From Bacillus salipaludis (GTDB lineage: Bacteria > Bacillota > Bacilli > Bacillales_B > DSM-18226): a stretch of 64,000 nucleotides of DNA. The notes under the pieces were generated by a model, which had not been told where the DNA came from, did not search any database, and was given only the letters and a program-made list of their open reading frames with translations. Where the stretch lies: the NCBI RefSeq assembly GCF_004358205.1, contig NZ_SMYO01000003.1, positions 62,001 through 126,000 of the forward strand, in the 5' to 3' direction. Shown here one piece after another: positions 26,344 through 34,853 of this stretch (the stretch's first letter is position 1; every line of letters begins with the position of its first letter). Position numbers and translations under genes: made by a program.

Positions 26344-28476
26344 TTATTTTAAAATGTTCAATTTTTGTCCGATATAAATCGGTTGATTAGGATCGAGGTT
26401 ATTGGCTTTAACGATAGAGTCAATCGTTACCCCGAACTTCTGAGCGATCTTCCAGAGCGAATCTCCCGCAACAACAGTATAAACAACAGTGGATACAGTT
26501 GGAAGGGTTACAATATATTTTGCTATATATCCTTGATCAGAATAATAGGCATCTTTCTTGTATTCTACTACATACCAGTCTCCAATAGCTGAAACAATTT
26601 TGATATCCGTATTCATCGGAAGCATAAATTTTATATCATACTGTGTCCCGGCATAAGTCCGAACATTGGCGTTTACCCGCGTTTTTCCACTGTCTATCTG
26701 AAGTATTTCCTGATTGGATGGAACCTTGATTAATGGCTTGGAGACAAATCCTTTCAGCACCGAGGTGACCATACTATAGGATACCTGATACCAATCACCT
26801 GTTTCCCCTGTTATCGTAACTTCTGAACCGGCAGGAATGGTCAGTAGGATTGGATTTTGTGTGCTTGGTCCTGAACGCAGGTTTGAATTTTTCACTGTCA
26901 AACCGAAACCCTCTGTTATCTGAATGATGTTTTCACGGTTATTATACACATTCGTGTTTCCGGCAAGATCGGTGAGCTTGACAATAAGATAGTAGTTGCC
27001 CCGAGTTACGTTAAAGCCGCGGTTGTTTTTTCCATCCCAATAAAAATAAGATGTACCCTTCAAATGGCGGTCCCATCCGATCGTCTGTACTAGCTGGCCG
27101 CTTTCGTCGACAACGGTAACATTCATATCTGCCGTTTCACTTATGGTCACCGGGATAATAATTTGATTCTTCCCATCCTGAACCGAAAGCTGATTAACAG
27201 GTGCCAAATCGATCGTTGCGGTTGGCTTTTCGGTATCTGCCTGGGTTGGTTTTGGTACTGCATACGTATAAAGGATTTGATTGGATTCTGTTACAAAAAT
27301 GGTGTCTTGGATGACTCCAATTGGTCGTACACCAAGACCGCCAGTGGTGGTCGACAGCTGGATGGATGCTGAAATTAGCTGGCCGGTTGCTGAATTATAA
27401 AATTTAATTTTGTTGTAGTTCTCCAAAATAATTTTGTCCGACGCGACAACCATTCCTCTTGAGCCAACAACAGTCTGAAGCCCGCCAGCAACAAACTGCT
27501 CTCCGTACATTGTCTTCCATTTTTGCGTTCCTGTATTTTTATCAATTCCAAAGATATTTTTTTCATCCAAAACAATAAGAGAATCATTCGTCACGGACAT
27601 TGGCTGTGTAAACATACCGGTAAGACCAAATTTCCATAATGTCCTACCGGTTGCCGGATCAAATGCCCATAAATTTCTTGTATTATCTTTGGCATCCACA
27701 TAAAGCTTCTCGTCTTTATAGACCGGAGCTCCGTAGATGGATGCACTTGAAGAAAAATCGAATGTCCAAAGAACCGTGCTGCTAGCAGAATCGAATGCGT
27801 ATAAGCGAACGGTCATTTGAACTGGATTCCGGATAATAGCATACATCCGGTTACCGCCAACTGCGAATGCTCCATCTATTCTCTCATTGGTTTTAAGCGT
27901 ATAGTTCCATTTTCTTTGTCCCGTTTTTGCATCTACTGCGACAATTCCCTCAATCATGTTAACATCTCTGGTGTAGTAATATAAGGTATTTTGATCAATT
28001 AAAAGCCGGCTGGCAAAGGTATCAATTGTCCAAAGTGTTTGCGGAGCCGCCCCTGTATCCTGAATGGCGTACAGTTGATTCATTGTTGAAGCATAGATTA
28101 CTCCATCTTTTGCGATGAGGTCTAGAAAGGCATCCTTGTTTTCGGTTGAAAAATCCCATTTTTCTTTATAGGTATCCAGGTCGGTTGCCGAAAGGATTTT
28201 TTTCTCAATCCGCTCAACAGAATAGAGCTGATTCTGGTCGACACTAAACAGGGATGAAGCATTATTAAATGGATCTTTCTTTAATGTCAAATCTACAGGC
28301 ACAGTTGCAGTTGAAAAATTGGTGTTTCCCTGGTCAGCCAAATGCATTGGCCAGTTCCCGTTATCAGCCCTTATGTTCCGAACCTTAACTTGATTCTCTA
28401 ATTCGGCTATTCTTTGCCTTAATTGCTGATTTTGGGTTATTAAACTATTTATATAATGTTGATTGAAATGCATCAT
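26344..28476 (-). CDS. Beta-propeller / Ig-like / SH3 / LysM modular protein
   Basis: A 710-residue modular protein. Residues 8-35 are a coiled coil (NSLITQNQQLRQRIAELENQ). Residues about 70-400 hold PQQ-type propeller repeats (WNYTLKTNERIDGAFAVGGN, VYKDEKLYVDAKDN). About 425-520 is a FlgD-like Ig domain (YYLIVKLTDLAGN), 525-660 two bacterial SH3 domains (LRSGPSTQNPILL, VNANVRTYAGTQYD), and the last 45 residues a LysM (VVAGDSLWKIAQKFG). No signal peptide or membrane helix is seen, unlike most wall-binding proteins, which suggests a mother-cell-made spore coat or cortex-associated role. The AGGAGG-like site is 12 bases from ATG 28476; a better-spaced ATG opens only a 13-codon peptide. Confidence 0.8.
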   Translation of the reverse strand: MMHFNQHYINSLITQNQQLRQRIAELENQVKVRNIRADNGNWPMHLADQGNTNFSTATVPVDLTLKKDPFNNASSLFSVDQNQLYSVERIEKKILSATDLDTYKEKWDFSTENKDAFLDLIAKDGVIYASTMNQLYAIQDTGAAPQTLWTIDTFASRLLIDQNTLYYYTRDVNMIEGIVAVDAKTGQRKWNYTLKTNERIDGAFAVGGNRMYAIIRNPVQMTVRLYAFDSASSTVLWTFDFSSSASIYGAPVYKDEKLYVDAKDNTRNLWAFDPATGRTLWKFGLTGMFTQPMSVTNDSLIVLDEKNIFGIDKNTGTQKWKTMYGEQFVAGGLQTVVGSRGMVVASDKIILENYNKIKFYNSATGQLISASIQLSTTTGGLGVRPIGVIQDTIFVTESNQILYTYAVPKPTQADTEKPTATIDLAPVNQLSVQDGKNQIIIPVTISETADMNVTVVDESGQLVQTIGWDRHLKGTSYFYWDGKNNRGFNVTRGNYYLIVKLTDLAGNTNVYNNRENIIQITEGFGLTVKNSNLRSGPSTQNPILLTIPAGSEVTITGETGDWYQVSYSMVTSVLKGFVSKPLIKVPSNQEILQIDSGKTRVNANVRTYAGTQYDIKFMLPMNTDIKIVSAIGDWYVVEYKKDAYYSDQGYIAKYIVTLPTVSTVVYTVVAGDSLWKIAQKFGVTIDSIVKANNLDPNQPIYIGQKLNILK

Positions 28477-28574
28477 TTTTGAACATCACACCTCCCTTTT
28501 GGCACTATTCATTTTATGCATAGGTGCCTACATGGTGAGGTTATTCTTAGTTACGTTTCAGACACAAAATTAAA

Positions 28575-28599
28575 AGGATGACCGTTTGGAGGTCATCCT
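28575..28599 (-). terminator. Terminator after the multicopper oxidase gene
   Basis: AGGATGACC and GGTCATCCT arms around GTTTGGA; on the minus strand TTTTAATTTTG follows. Confidence 0.75.
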
Positions 28600-28626
28600 A
28601 CTACAATCTAGTCCCTTTAAATATGT

Positions 28627-30108
28627 TTATTCATGGTGACCATTATGTTCATATTCCATATCGTTTTTAGGCAATTTTTTGGATACTTTTGATTCTGTAC
28701 CTGGTTTTACGAGTAAAAATTGCCCCATCATCCCGGAATCCTCATGTTTTAAAAGATGGCAGTGATACATAAGCGGGTGCTTAGGGTCGGCAAAGTTCAC
28801 AAATTCCACGGCAAGCCTCACCGTTGCTCCATTCGGAATAAACACGGTATCTTTCCTTCCTCTTTCATACTCTGGTGGTTTCTGACCGTTTATGTCCAAT
28901 ACTCGGAATGCTGCATCATGAATATGAAAGTTGTGTGAAGAGCCAAAATTGTCAATTTCCCATATTTCTTTCGCCCCCGCAGGCACAATCTCATCAATTC
29001 GATCCATTACCATCTTTTTGTCGTTAATCTTTGAATCCATCGTCATTTTAAATTGACGTAGCTTCGCATTCTTTGGAACCTCGATTGGCGGTACTGTAGA
29101 AAGTTGACCGGCTAATGGAGCAGATTCTGTTAATTTAGAAGCTGCATCCATTTTCAATAAATCAAATTCACCACGATCAATTTCCCCACCACTGTTATAA
29201 CTGTGGAGAACGGTTTTCTCACCAGGTTTAAATTCAACAACAATCTCTGCACGCTCCCCCGGACTTAACTTAAAGCGTTTTAATGTGACCGGTTTCTGTA
29301 AAAGTCCGGCATCATTTGCTACAAGTTTAAACGACCTGCCATCCGTAAAGCCAAAATTATAGGCTCTAGCATTGGAAGCATTGAGCAGTCGAAAACGCAC
29401 TTGACTAGCAGTTATCTTAAGAAATGGGTCATACGTACCATTCACGAGGATTTCATTTCCAAGTGTACCATAGGTGGTATCGTCTTTCTCTGATAACTGC
29501 CCATCTTTTGTAAACATTTTATCTTGCACAATTAGCGGAAAATCATCGACACCATAATTAGATGGCAATTTTTTTGAATCCTTATCATCGATAATAAACA
29601 TTCCTGCAAGTCCCCGGTACACATGTTGTGCTGTTTTACCATGCACATGAGGATGGTACCAAGTAGTTGCAGATGGTTGATCAATAGTCCAATGGGGCGA
29701 CCACGTCTCTCCTGCTTCAATCATCTGATGTGGGCCCCCATCCATCACTGCCGGTAATTTCATCCCATGCCAGTGTAAAGTTGAAGCCACTTCCAAATGA
29801 TTTACTATATCAAAGGATACGTGGTCACCTCGTGAAACCTTTATTGTAGGACCAAGATAGGAACCATTGAGTCCCCATGTTTTCGCCTTTTTCCCTGGTA
29901 AAAATTCTGTCGATCCTGATTGCATCGTTAATTGAAAATGTTTCGTACCGTCCGAACTAATGGTTGGTTTAAGAAGTTGCGGAATTTTTAATGGATGGTC
30001 AAAATGTAGTTGACCAACATTAGTTATTGGTTTATCTCCGCCACACCCAGCCAAACCGAAAACAAGTAACACCAACAAGGGGATCATTAATTTAGTATAT
30101 GATTTCAA
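28627..30108 (-). CDS. Multicopper oxidase lipoprotein
   Basis: A 493-residue lipoprotein with lipobox FGLAGC (Cys22) and three cupredoxin domains. All four copper-binding segments are visible: LHWHG (112-114), YHPHVHG (152-156), SHNFHIHDAAF, and the C-terminal YHCHLLKHEDSGMMG, giving type 1 and trinuclear sites. Such enzymes oxidise copper, manganese, phenols or bilirubin with reduction of oxygen to water; the closest kinds are CueO/CopA-like. It is anchored outside the membrane. Substrate not deducible. Confidence 0.87.
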   Translation of the reverse strand: MKSYTKLMIPLLVLLVFGLAGCGGDKPITNVGQLHFDHPLKIPQLLKPTISSDGTKHFQLTMQSGSTEFLPGKKAKTWGLNGSYLGPTIKVSRGDHVSFDIVNHLEVASTLHWHGMKLPAVMDGGPHQMIEAGETWSPHWTIDQPSATTWYHPHVHGKTAQHVYRGLAGMFIIDDKDSKKLPSNYGVDDFPLIVQDKMFTKDGQLSEKDDTTYGTLGNEILVNGTYDPFLKITASQVRFRLLNASNARAYNFGFTDGRSFKLVANDAGLLQKPVTLKRFKLSPGERAEIVVEFKPGEKTVLHSYNSGGEIDRGEFDLLKMDAASKLTESAPLAGQLSTVPPIEVPKNAKLRQFKMTMDSKINDKKMVMDRIDEIVPAGAKEIWEIDNFGSSHNFHIHDAAFRVLDINGQKPPEYERGRKDTVFIPNGATVRLAVEFVNFADPKHPLMYHCHLLKHEDSGMMGQFLLVKPGTESKVSKKLPKNDMEYEHNGHHE

Positions 30109-30304
30109 CTTCTCCGTTTACTTCCTTTCTACTTCAAACCTCTTCATATTTGAATATAGTAATTAACTCGTTTTCTTCCTCCGAATCTATCATAAACATG
30201 AAAAAATAAAAATTCAATACAATATGCTTCCTTACGTATTTAACTTCCCATTAACGGAACGAAAGAATATTTTTCTACATCCTTTATATCGACATCTTTT
30301 TCAA

Positions 30305-30329
30305 GTTTCACCCATTATATTTTGGGTAT
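30305..30329 (+). promoter_or_regulatory. SigB-type promoter
   Basis: GTTTCA, 13 bases, GGGTAT, 30 bp before the ATG at 30359. This fits the SigB consensus (GTTTAA-N12-14-GGGTAT) with one mismatch. Confidence 0.6.
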
Positions 30330-30358
30330 AGATACAAATATAGTGAGGTGAAAGACGA

Positions 30359-30865
30359 ATGAAGTTCAAAAGATTAATAAAAATAATTTTTCCTGTATTC
30401 TTAATTTTTACTATGTTATTACTGCCTTTACCTATGTCACAAGTAAACGCAAAAATGAAGACTACCAAACATTCTAAAACAGTAAAAGCCGCTACCTATA
30501 TCACATCCTTCAAAAAGGTTCATGGTAAATGGGTAGGAAAATTCGATTATATCCAATGGTATTTTGGAAAAGCGGCTGACAGGGAATTTTTAAAAGACTG
30601 TAAATGCAGCAAAGATATGGATGGTGCTCCCGATGGTTACTGGATTCGAAATGTAAATCCAAGGATACGGACCTTTACAATTTCGAAAAACGCTCAATTT
30701 GTTTTACAGACAAGGAATTCCTATCAAGTAAAATGGAATGAAAAAGTGACAAGAAGCCAGTTTTTTCGATTTTTGAAACAACGGAATAAAGACTATCAAG
30801 TTCCTTTCCATATTGAAATTAGAAAAGGAGCTGTTACGAAAATTACGGAACAATATATTCCTTAA
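30359..30865 (+). CDS. Secreted protein of unknown function
   Basis: A 168-residue protein with a signal peptide (1-31, VNA cleavage region), then about 135 mostly basic residues. Notable are IQWYFGKAADREFLKDCKCS (two close cysteines), GAPDGYWIRNVNPR and a lysine/arginine-rich end. I do not recognise the family. GAGGTG precedes ATG 30359 and a SigB-type promoter lies 30 bp upstream, which suggests general stress expression. Confidence 0.7.
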   Translation: MKFKRLIKIIFPVFLIFTMLLLPLPMSQVNAKMKTTKHSKTVKAATYITSFKKVHGKWVGKFDYIQWYFGKAADREFLKDCKCSKDMDGAPDGYWIRNVNPRIRTFTISKNAQFVLQTRNSYQVKWNEKVTRSQFFRFLKQRNKDYQVPFHIEIRKGAVTKITEQYIP

Positions 30866-31082
30866 CTTTAATTCGATAAATGTATTGGCTCCCCTCAATT
30901 GTATGCAGCCTGAGGAGGAGCCCTATTCTACTAAGATCCCCCTGGCCCCCCGCCTAAAACCTTTTATTGTGGTTCTTCCCTGCGATAGGAACAAATATGA
31001 TTAATAATAAGGCACCAAAACCTCTGTTTTGCCTTGTTAAACTATCCAATTTATTCCTAATAAAAAGGAGGAAAAAACCCCA

Positions 31083-31619
31083 GTGGCATATACACCTTTC
31101 TTTATTGAAGCAGTTATTTGGTTTTTCCCTATTATTTTTATGTTCCATGTTTTAGAAGAGATCATAACATTGGACAGTTTTATGGCCAAATTCAAAAACA
31201 ATGTCCCAAGGTCTTTTCTAGCCAAATTTGCGTTTAAGGTAAAAAAAATGCTAGGTACGAAATCCACCCAGTTTTCTATCTCAGTTGCATGGATTTTGCT
31301 TATTATAACTTTTATCACGTTTAAAACCGCTTTCCATCTTCCAATGGGGGGAAACTTTCTTCTCTTTATTGCTGTATTAAATATATTTTTCCTTCAGGCT
31401 TTTTCTCATATTGGCCAAACCTTCATTTTGCGTGTGTATACGCCTGGTGTGATTACTGCATTCATAATCGTCATTCCATATTCTCTTCTCACCTATTCTT
31501 GCTTGTTTGAATTAGGTCTCATAGATGGACATTTACTATTTAAAAGTATTCCCTTCAGTATGGTAATGGTACCCATTTTTCTTATTGGGAATCTTTTAGG
31601 GCAACGATTCAATCGTTAA
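31083..31619 (+). CDS. HXXEE domain membrane protein
   Basis: A 178-residue protein with five hydrophobic segments and HVLEE at residues 22-26, the motif that names the HXXEE family. The conserved His and Glu residues suggest metal or proton chemistry inside the membrane, but no function is proved. GTG 31083 lies 11 bases after AGGAGG. Upstream genes end 220 bp away. Confidence 0.72.
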   Translation: MAYTPFFIEAVIWFFPIIFMFHVLEEIITLDSFMAKFKNNVPRSFLAKFAFKVKKMLGTKSTQFSISVAWILLIITFITFKTAFHLPMGGNFLLFIAVLNIFFLQAFSHIGQTFILRVYTPGVITAFIIVIPYSLLTYSCLFELGLIDGHLLFKSIPFSMVMVPIFLIGNLLGQRFNR

Positions 31620-31760
31620 TCCATCCATTCTATCTAGGAATTCATCTTTTTAGGAGATTGTGCCTTTTGTGTAGAAGCCTCTTTTTGTTCGTTTTATAAT
31701 CAAGGCTTTGATTTTCCGCATACCATAATGTTGAACAAGCATTGACAGGAGGTGAACTTA

Positions 31761-31994
31761 ATGGGTCATCATTGTCACGGCCACTGTCACATTTTTGGAA
31801 TTTTTCTTGGATTTTTTACCGGTGTGATATGGCTGCTATTTGCAGTATTGGGGTTCATTACTGATTTCTTTCGTTTAATTGACTTAGGGAACCTTGGTCA
31901 TTTTTTCACGATCCTTATTGCGGTAATTGGCTTCCTTGCCTTCTTTGTTTTTGGATTATATGTATTCAAGCGAGCGTGGAGCTGCTGCCGATGA
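31761..31994 (+). CDS. Small His/Cys-rich membrane protein
   Basis: A 77-residue protein: MGHHCHGHCHIFGIFLGFF, two membrane helices, then FKRAWSCCR. Six histidines/cysteines at the N-terminus and two cysteines at the C-terminus could bind a metal. ATG 31761 follows AGGAGGT by seven bases; the in-frame GTG at 31752 is part of that site. A strong bidirectional terminator separates it from narI. Confidence 0.65.
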   Translation: MGHHCHGHCHIFGIFLGFFTGVIWLLFAVLGFITDFFRLIDLGNLGHFFTILIAVIGFLAFFVFGLYVFKRAWSCCR

Positions 31995-31996
31995 TA

Positions 31997-32047
31997 ATAA
32001 AGATAAAAAACAGTCCCTCTAGTTAGTGACTGTTTTTTATCTTTATT
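31997..32047. terminator. Bidirectional terminator between the His-rich gene and narI
   Basis: Twenty-bp perfect stem with A/T tails on both sides (starts AATAAAGATAAAAAAC). Confidence 0.92.
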
Positions 32048-32049
32048 GC

Positions 32050-32739
32050 TTACTGTTTATTATAACCATTCCTTGAACGGTATTGCTGCGGCGCCCGTGT
32101 TCGATACCGTAAAGGAAAGCTGAACATATGCACGAGTTTCGTAAAAGGAATCGAAGCAAATAAGATAAACGAACAAATGACATGGACCTTAAATAGAGTG
32201 GGGATTCCCAACATCAATTCAGACTTAGGGTGTAAAGTAAACAAGCTTCTAAACCATGGCCCGATTGATAAACGGTATTCGTATTCACCGATTGTTGTAT
32301 TGTAAATGAGGGTCATATAGGTACCTAATCCCGCCACCAGTAATAACCAAATAATGGTGAAGTAGGAGCCGCCTGTGGTATGGACGCGAACCCTTGGAGT
32401 TGTAAATTTTCGAATGAGCATTAATACTAAACCAATTACCACCATTAGACCAGCAATCCCACCACCTGCAGTGGCAAAGAAATGGTACACATGGTCTTCA
32501 ACTCCAAGTGCATTATACACCTCCAATGGGATTAATACGCCCATTACATGCCCTACAAAAGCAAAAATAATCCCATAATGAAAAACAACCGACGCCACTC
32601 TTAACCCTTTTTTTTCAAAAATTTCGGTTGACGGGGCTGTCCAACTTTTCCCTCGAAACACAAAGCGGTAAAAGGTTGCTACGATTAGGATTGTTCCGCA
32701 TATATAAGGAAAAATGGTCCACCAAAAAACAACTTCCAT
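32050..32739 (-). CDS. narI: Respiratory nitrate reductase gamma subunit (cytochrome b)
   Basis: A 229-residue membrane protein with five hydrophobic helices. Heme ligand histidines are in FHYGIIFAFVGHVMG and LFKVHVICSFILFA...KLVHMF. NarI takes electrons from menaquinol and hands them to NarH. It begins 12 bp after narJ and is the last gene of the operon. Confidence 0.92.
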   Translation of the reverse strand: MEVVFWWTIFPYICGTILIVATFYRFVFRGKSWTAPSTEIFEKKGLRVASVVFHYGIIFAFVGHVMGVLIPLEVYNALGVEDHVYHFFATAGGGIAGLMVVIGLVLMLIRKFTTPRVRVHTTGGSYFTIIWLLLVAGLGTYMTLIYNTTIGEYEYRLSIGPWFRSLFTLHPKSELMLGIPTLFKVHVICSFILFASIPFTKLVHMFSFPLRYRTRAPQQYRSRNGYNKQ

Positions 32740-32751
32740 CTCATCCCCTCC

Positions 32752-33351
32752 TTAGCGATACATCAATGGATATGGCAATTCATCTAGATCTGCTTGCTCC
32801 CGGAGTATCTCTAATGCAGAAATTTCGTCCGTCCCAGGAGCCTCGAATACATACATCATCAATACTTCAATAGCTCGTTTGTAAGGATTATCTTCCGTAA
32901 GATTTGATAGTATCCGATTAATGGCGAAAGCAACCCTTCGTGAAAGTTTGTTGAATTTTTCATCTTCCGGGGCAACCGCTAATAATTCTAACAGCATTGG
33001 AATGTAATCCGCCAATTCCTTTCCAACTGTCTCGAATCCTTCTTCAAAAATAAGTTTTTGCAATTCGATTAGGGCAAAACCGCGTTTTCTGCTGTCCCCT
33101 AACTCGTGGGCCGTTAAGTACAGGTTGGTTTTGTCCTTATAATCGAAGGTTAATACATATAACTCCTGTAACTCCTTTAAAGGCATCTCGTAAAGAGGAT
33201 GAAGCCTCTCCACTACCTCCCTTTGTATTTCTTCTGTTGAAATTGCTTCTTGAATAAAGGATACAACAGTCGTTCGTTCATTTAAAAACGTTTCCTCTGG
33301 GTAATCCATCATCCGAGCCAAGATGGCTAGAATGGCCTTTTTTTCATTCAT
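32752..33351 (-). CDS. narJ: Nitrate reductase assembly chaperone NarJ
   Basis: A 199-residue all-helical chaperone of the NarJ/TorD family ([40 protein letters not shown]). It inserts the molybdenum cofactor into NarG and releases the complex. TAATG overlap joins it to narH, so translation is coupled. Confidence 0.9.
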   Translation of the reverse strand: MNEKKAILAILARMMDYPEETFLNERTTVVSFIQEAISTEEIQREVVERLHPLYEMPLKELQELYVLTFDYKDKTNLYLTAHELGDSRKRGFALIELQKLIFEEGFETVGKELADYIPMLLELLAVAPEDEKFNKLSRRVAFAINRILSNLTEDNPYKRAIEVLMMYVFEAPGTDEISALEILREQADLDELPYPLMYR

Positions 33352-34853
33352 TATGCATTTTCACTTCTTTCAAATGGGTAGGTTGTCATTCCTTCAGGTG
33401 GTGCTAGGTCTTCAATGCTGCATGCTCCCTGTTTATAATGCAAATCATCGTCCATTTCACGGCGGCCTGTTGGAATCACAAATCGTTCATTGTATTTGGC
33501 AACTGCAAGCAACCTAGCCATATCTTCTAGTTCTTCCTTTGTCGTGCTTGCTTCATCTATCAATTTCGTCATTTTCTGCGGATCCACCCCGCCTACTGTT
33601 TTGGACCGCATATAAACTCTCATAGCTGCCATTTTGAGCAGAACCCTTCGGATGACAGTGGTATCATCTGCAGTTAATAGCGAAGCTAAATATTCCATTG
33701 GAATTCTCATTTGGTCCACAGCAGGAATATAACCTTCTGCACTTAAATCCTGTTCATTGGTGATATGATTCATGATCGGGCTAAGTGGAGGCACATACCA
33801 TACCATTGGCATGGTTCGATACTCCGGATGCAGAGGCAATGCAATTTTCCACTTAATCGCCATTTTATAAACCGGTGATTCTTGTGCACTTTGGATCCAA
33901 TTATAATTGATGCCTTGTTCCTGAGCTTTTTCAATTACTTCCGGATCAAACGGATCGAGGAAGACGGAAAGCTGGGATTCATACAGATCTTTTGGATCTT
34001 CAACGGAGGCAGCCTCTTTGACTCGGTCTGCATCATATAAAACTACTCCAATATAACGAATCCTTCCCACACAGGTTTCCGAACAAACCGTGGGCAGCCC
34101 TGCTTCTGTACGCGGATAGCAAAAATTACATTTTTCCGCTTTATGTGTATTCCAGTTATAGTACACCTTATGATAAGGACACCCATTCATGCAAAAACGC
34201 CAACCCCGGCATGAATCTTGGTCTACCAATACTATCCCGTCTTCATCTCTCTTATATAAGGCACCTGAAGGACATGAAGCGACACAGGACGGATTTAAGC
34301 AATGCTCACAAATCCGCGGCAGGTACATCATAAACGTCTTTTCATATTCAGTTTTGATATGCTCTTGAAGTTTTCGAACATTCGGGTCATTTGGGACGGA
34401 TTCGCTGCCACCGGCTAAATCATCATCCCAATTGGGACCCCATACGGGTTTATCGATATAGTTTCCTGTAACCATCGACCGAGGACGAGCAACCGGAATA
34501 CTCTCCCCTTTTTTTCGTTTATGAAGATGTTGAAAATCATATGTCCACGGTTCATAAAATTCGTTTAGGTCTGCCATGTTCGGATTGTAAAAAATATTTG
34601 CAAGCTTTGAAAGGGGCCCGCCGGCTCTTAAATGCAATTTCCCATTTCGGAGGACCCAACCGCCTTTATAGCGGTCGGTGTTCTCCCATTCTTTTGGATA
34701 GCCCACACCAGGTCTGGTTTCAACATTATTAAACCAGACATATTCCATTCCCGGCCGGTTTGTCCAAACATTTTTACAAGTGACAGAACAAGTATGGCAG
34801 CCAATACACTTATCAAGGTGCATAACCATCGCCACTTGTGCTTTAATCCTCAA
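33351..34853 (-). CDS. narH: Respiratory nitrate reductase beta subunit (iron-sulfur)
   Basis: A 500-residue iron-sulfur protein. Cysteine groups [46 protein letters not shown] and [20 protein letters not shown] supply four Fe-S clusters; the tryptophan in CRGWRFC replaces a cysteine, as in the [3Fe-4S] cluster of known NarH. It passes electrons from NarI to NarG. The gene overlaps the end of narG by 11 bp. Confidence 0.93.
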   Translation of the reverse strand: MRIKAQVAMVMHLDKCIGCHTCSVTCKNVWTNRPGMEYVWFNNVETRPGVGYPKEWENTDRYKGGWVLRNGKLHLRAGGPLSKLANIFYNPNMADLNEFYEPWTYDFQHLHKRKKGESIPVARPRSMVTGNYIDKPVWGPNWDDDLAGGSESVPNDPNVRKLQEHIKTEYEKTFMMYLPRICEHCLNPSCVASCPSGALYKRDEDGIVLVDQDSCRGWRFCMNGCPYHKVYYNWNTHKAEKCNFCYPRTEAGLPTVCSETCVGRIRYIGVVLYDADRVKEAASVEDPKDLYESQLSVFLDPFDPEVIEKAQEQGINYNWIQSAQESPVYKMAIKWKIALPLHPEYRTMPMVWYVPPLSPIMNHITNEQDLSAEGYIPAVDQMRIPMEYLASLLTADDTTVIRRVLLKMAAMRVYMRSKTVGGVDPQKMTKLIDEASTTKEELEDMARLLAVAKYNERFVIPTGRREMDDDLHYKQGACSIEDLAPPEGMTTYPFERSENA

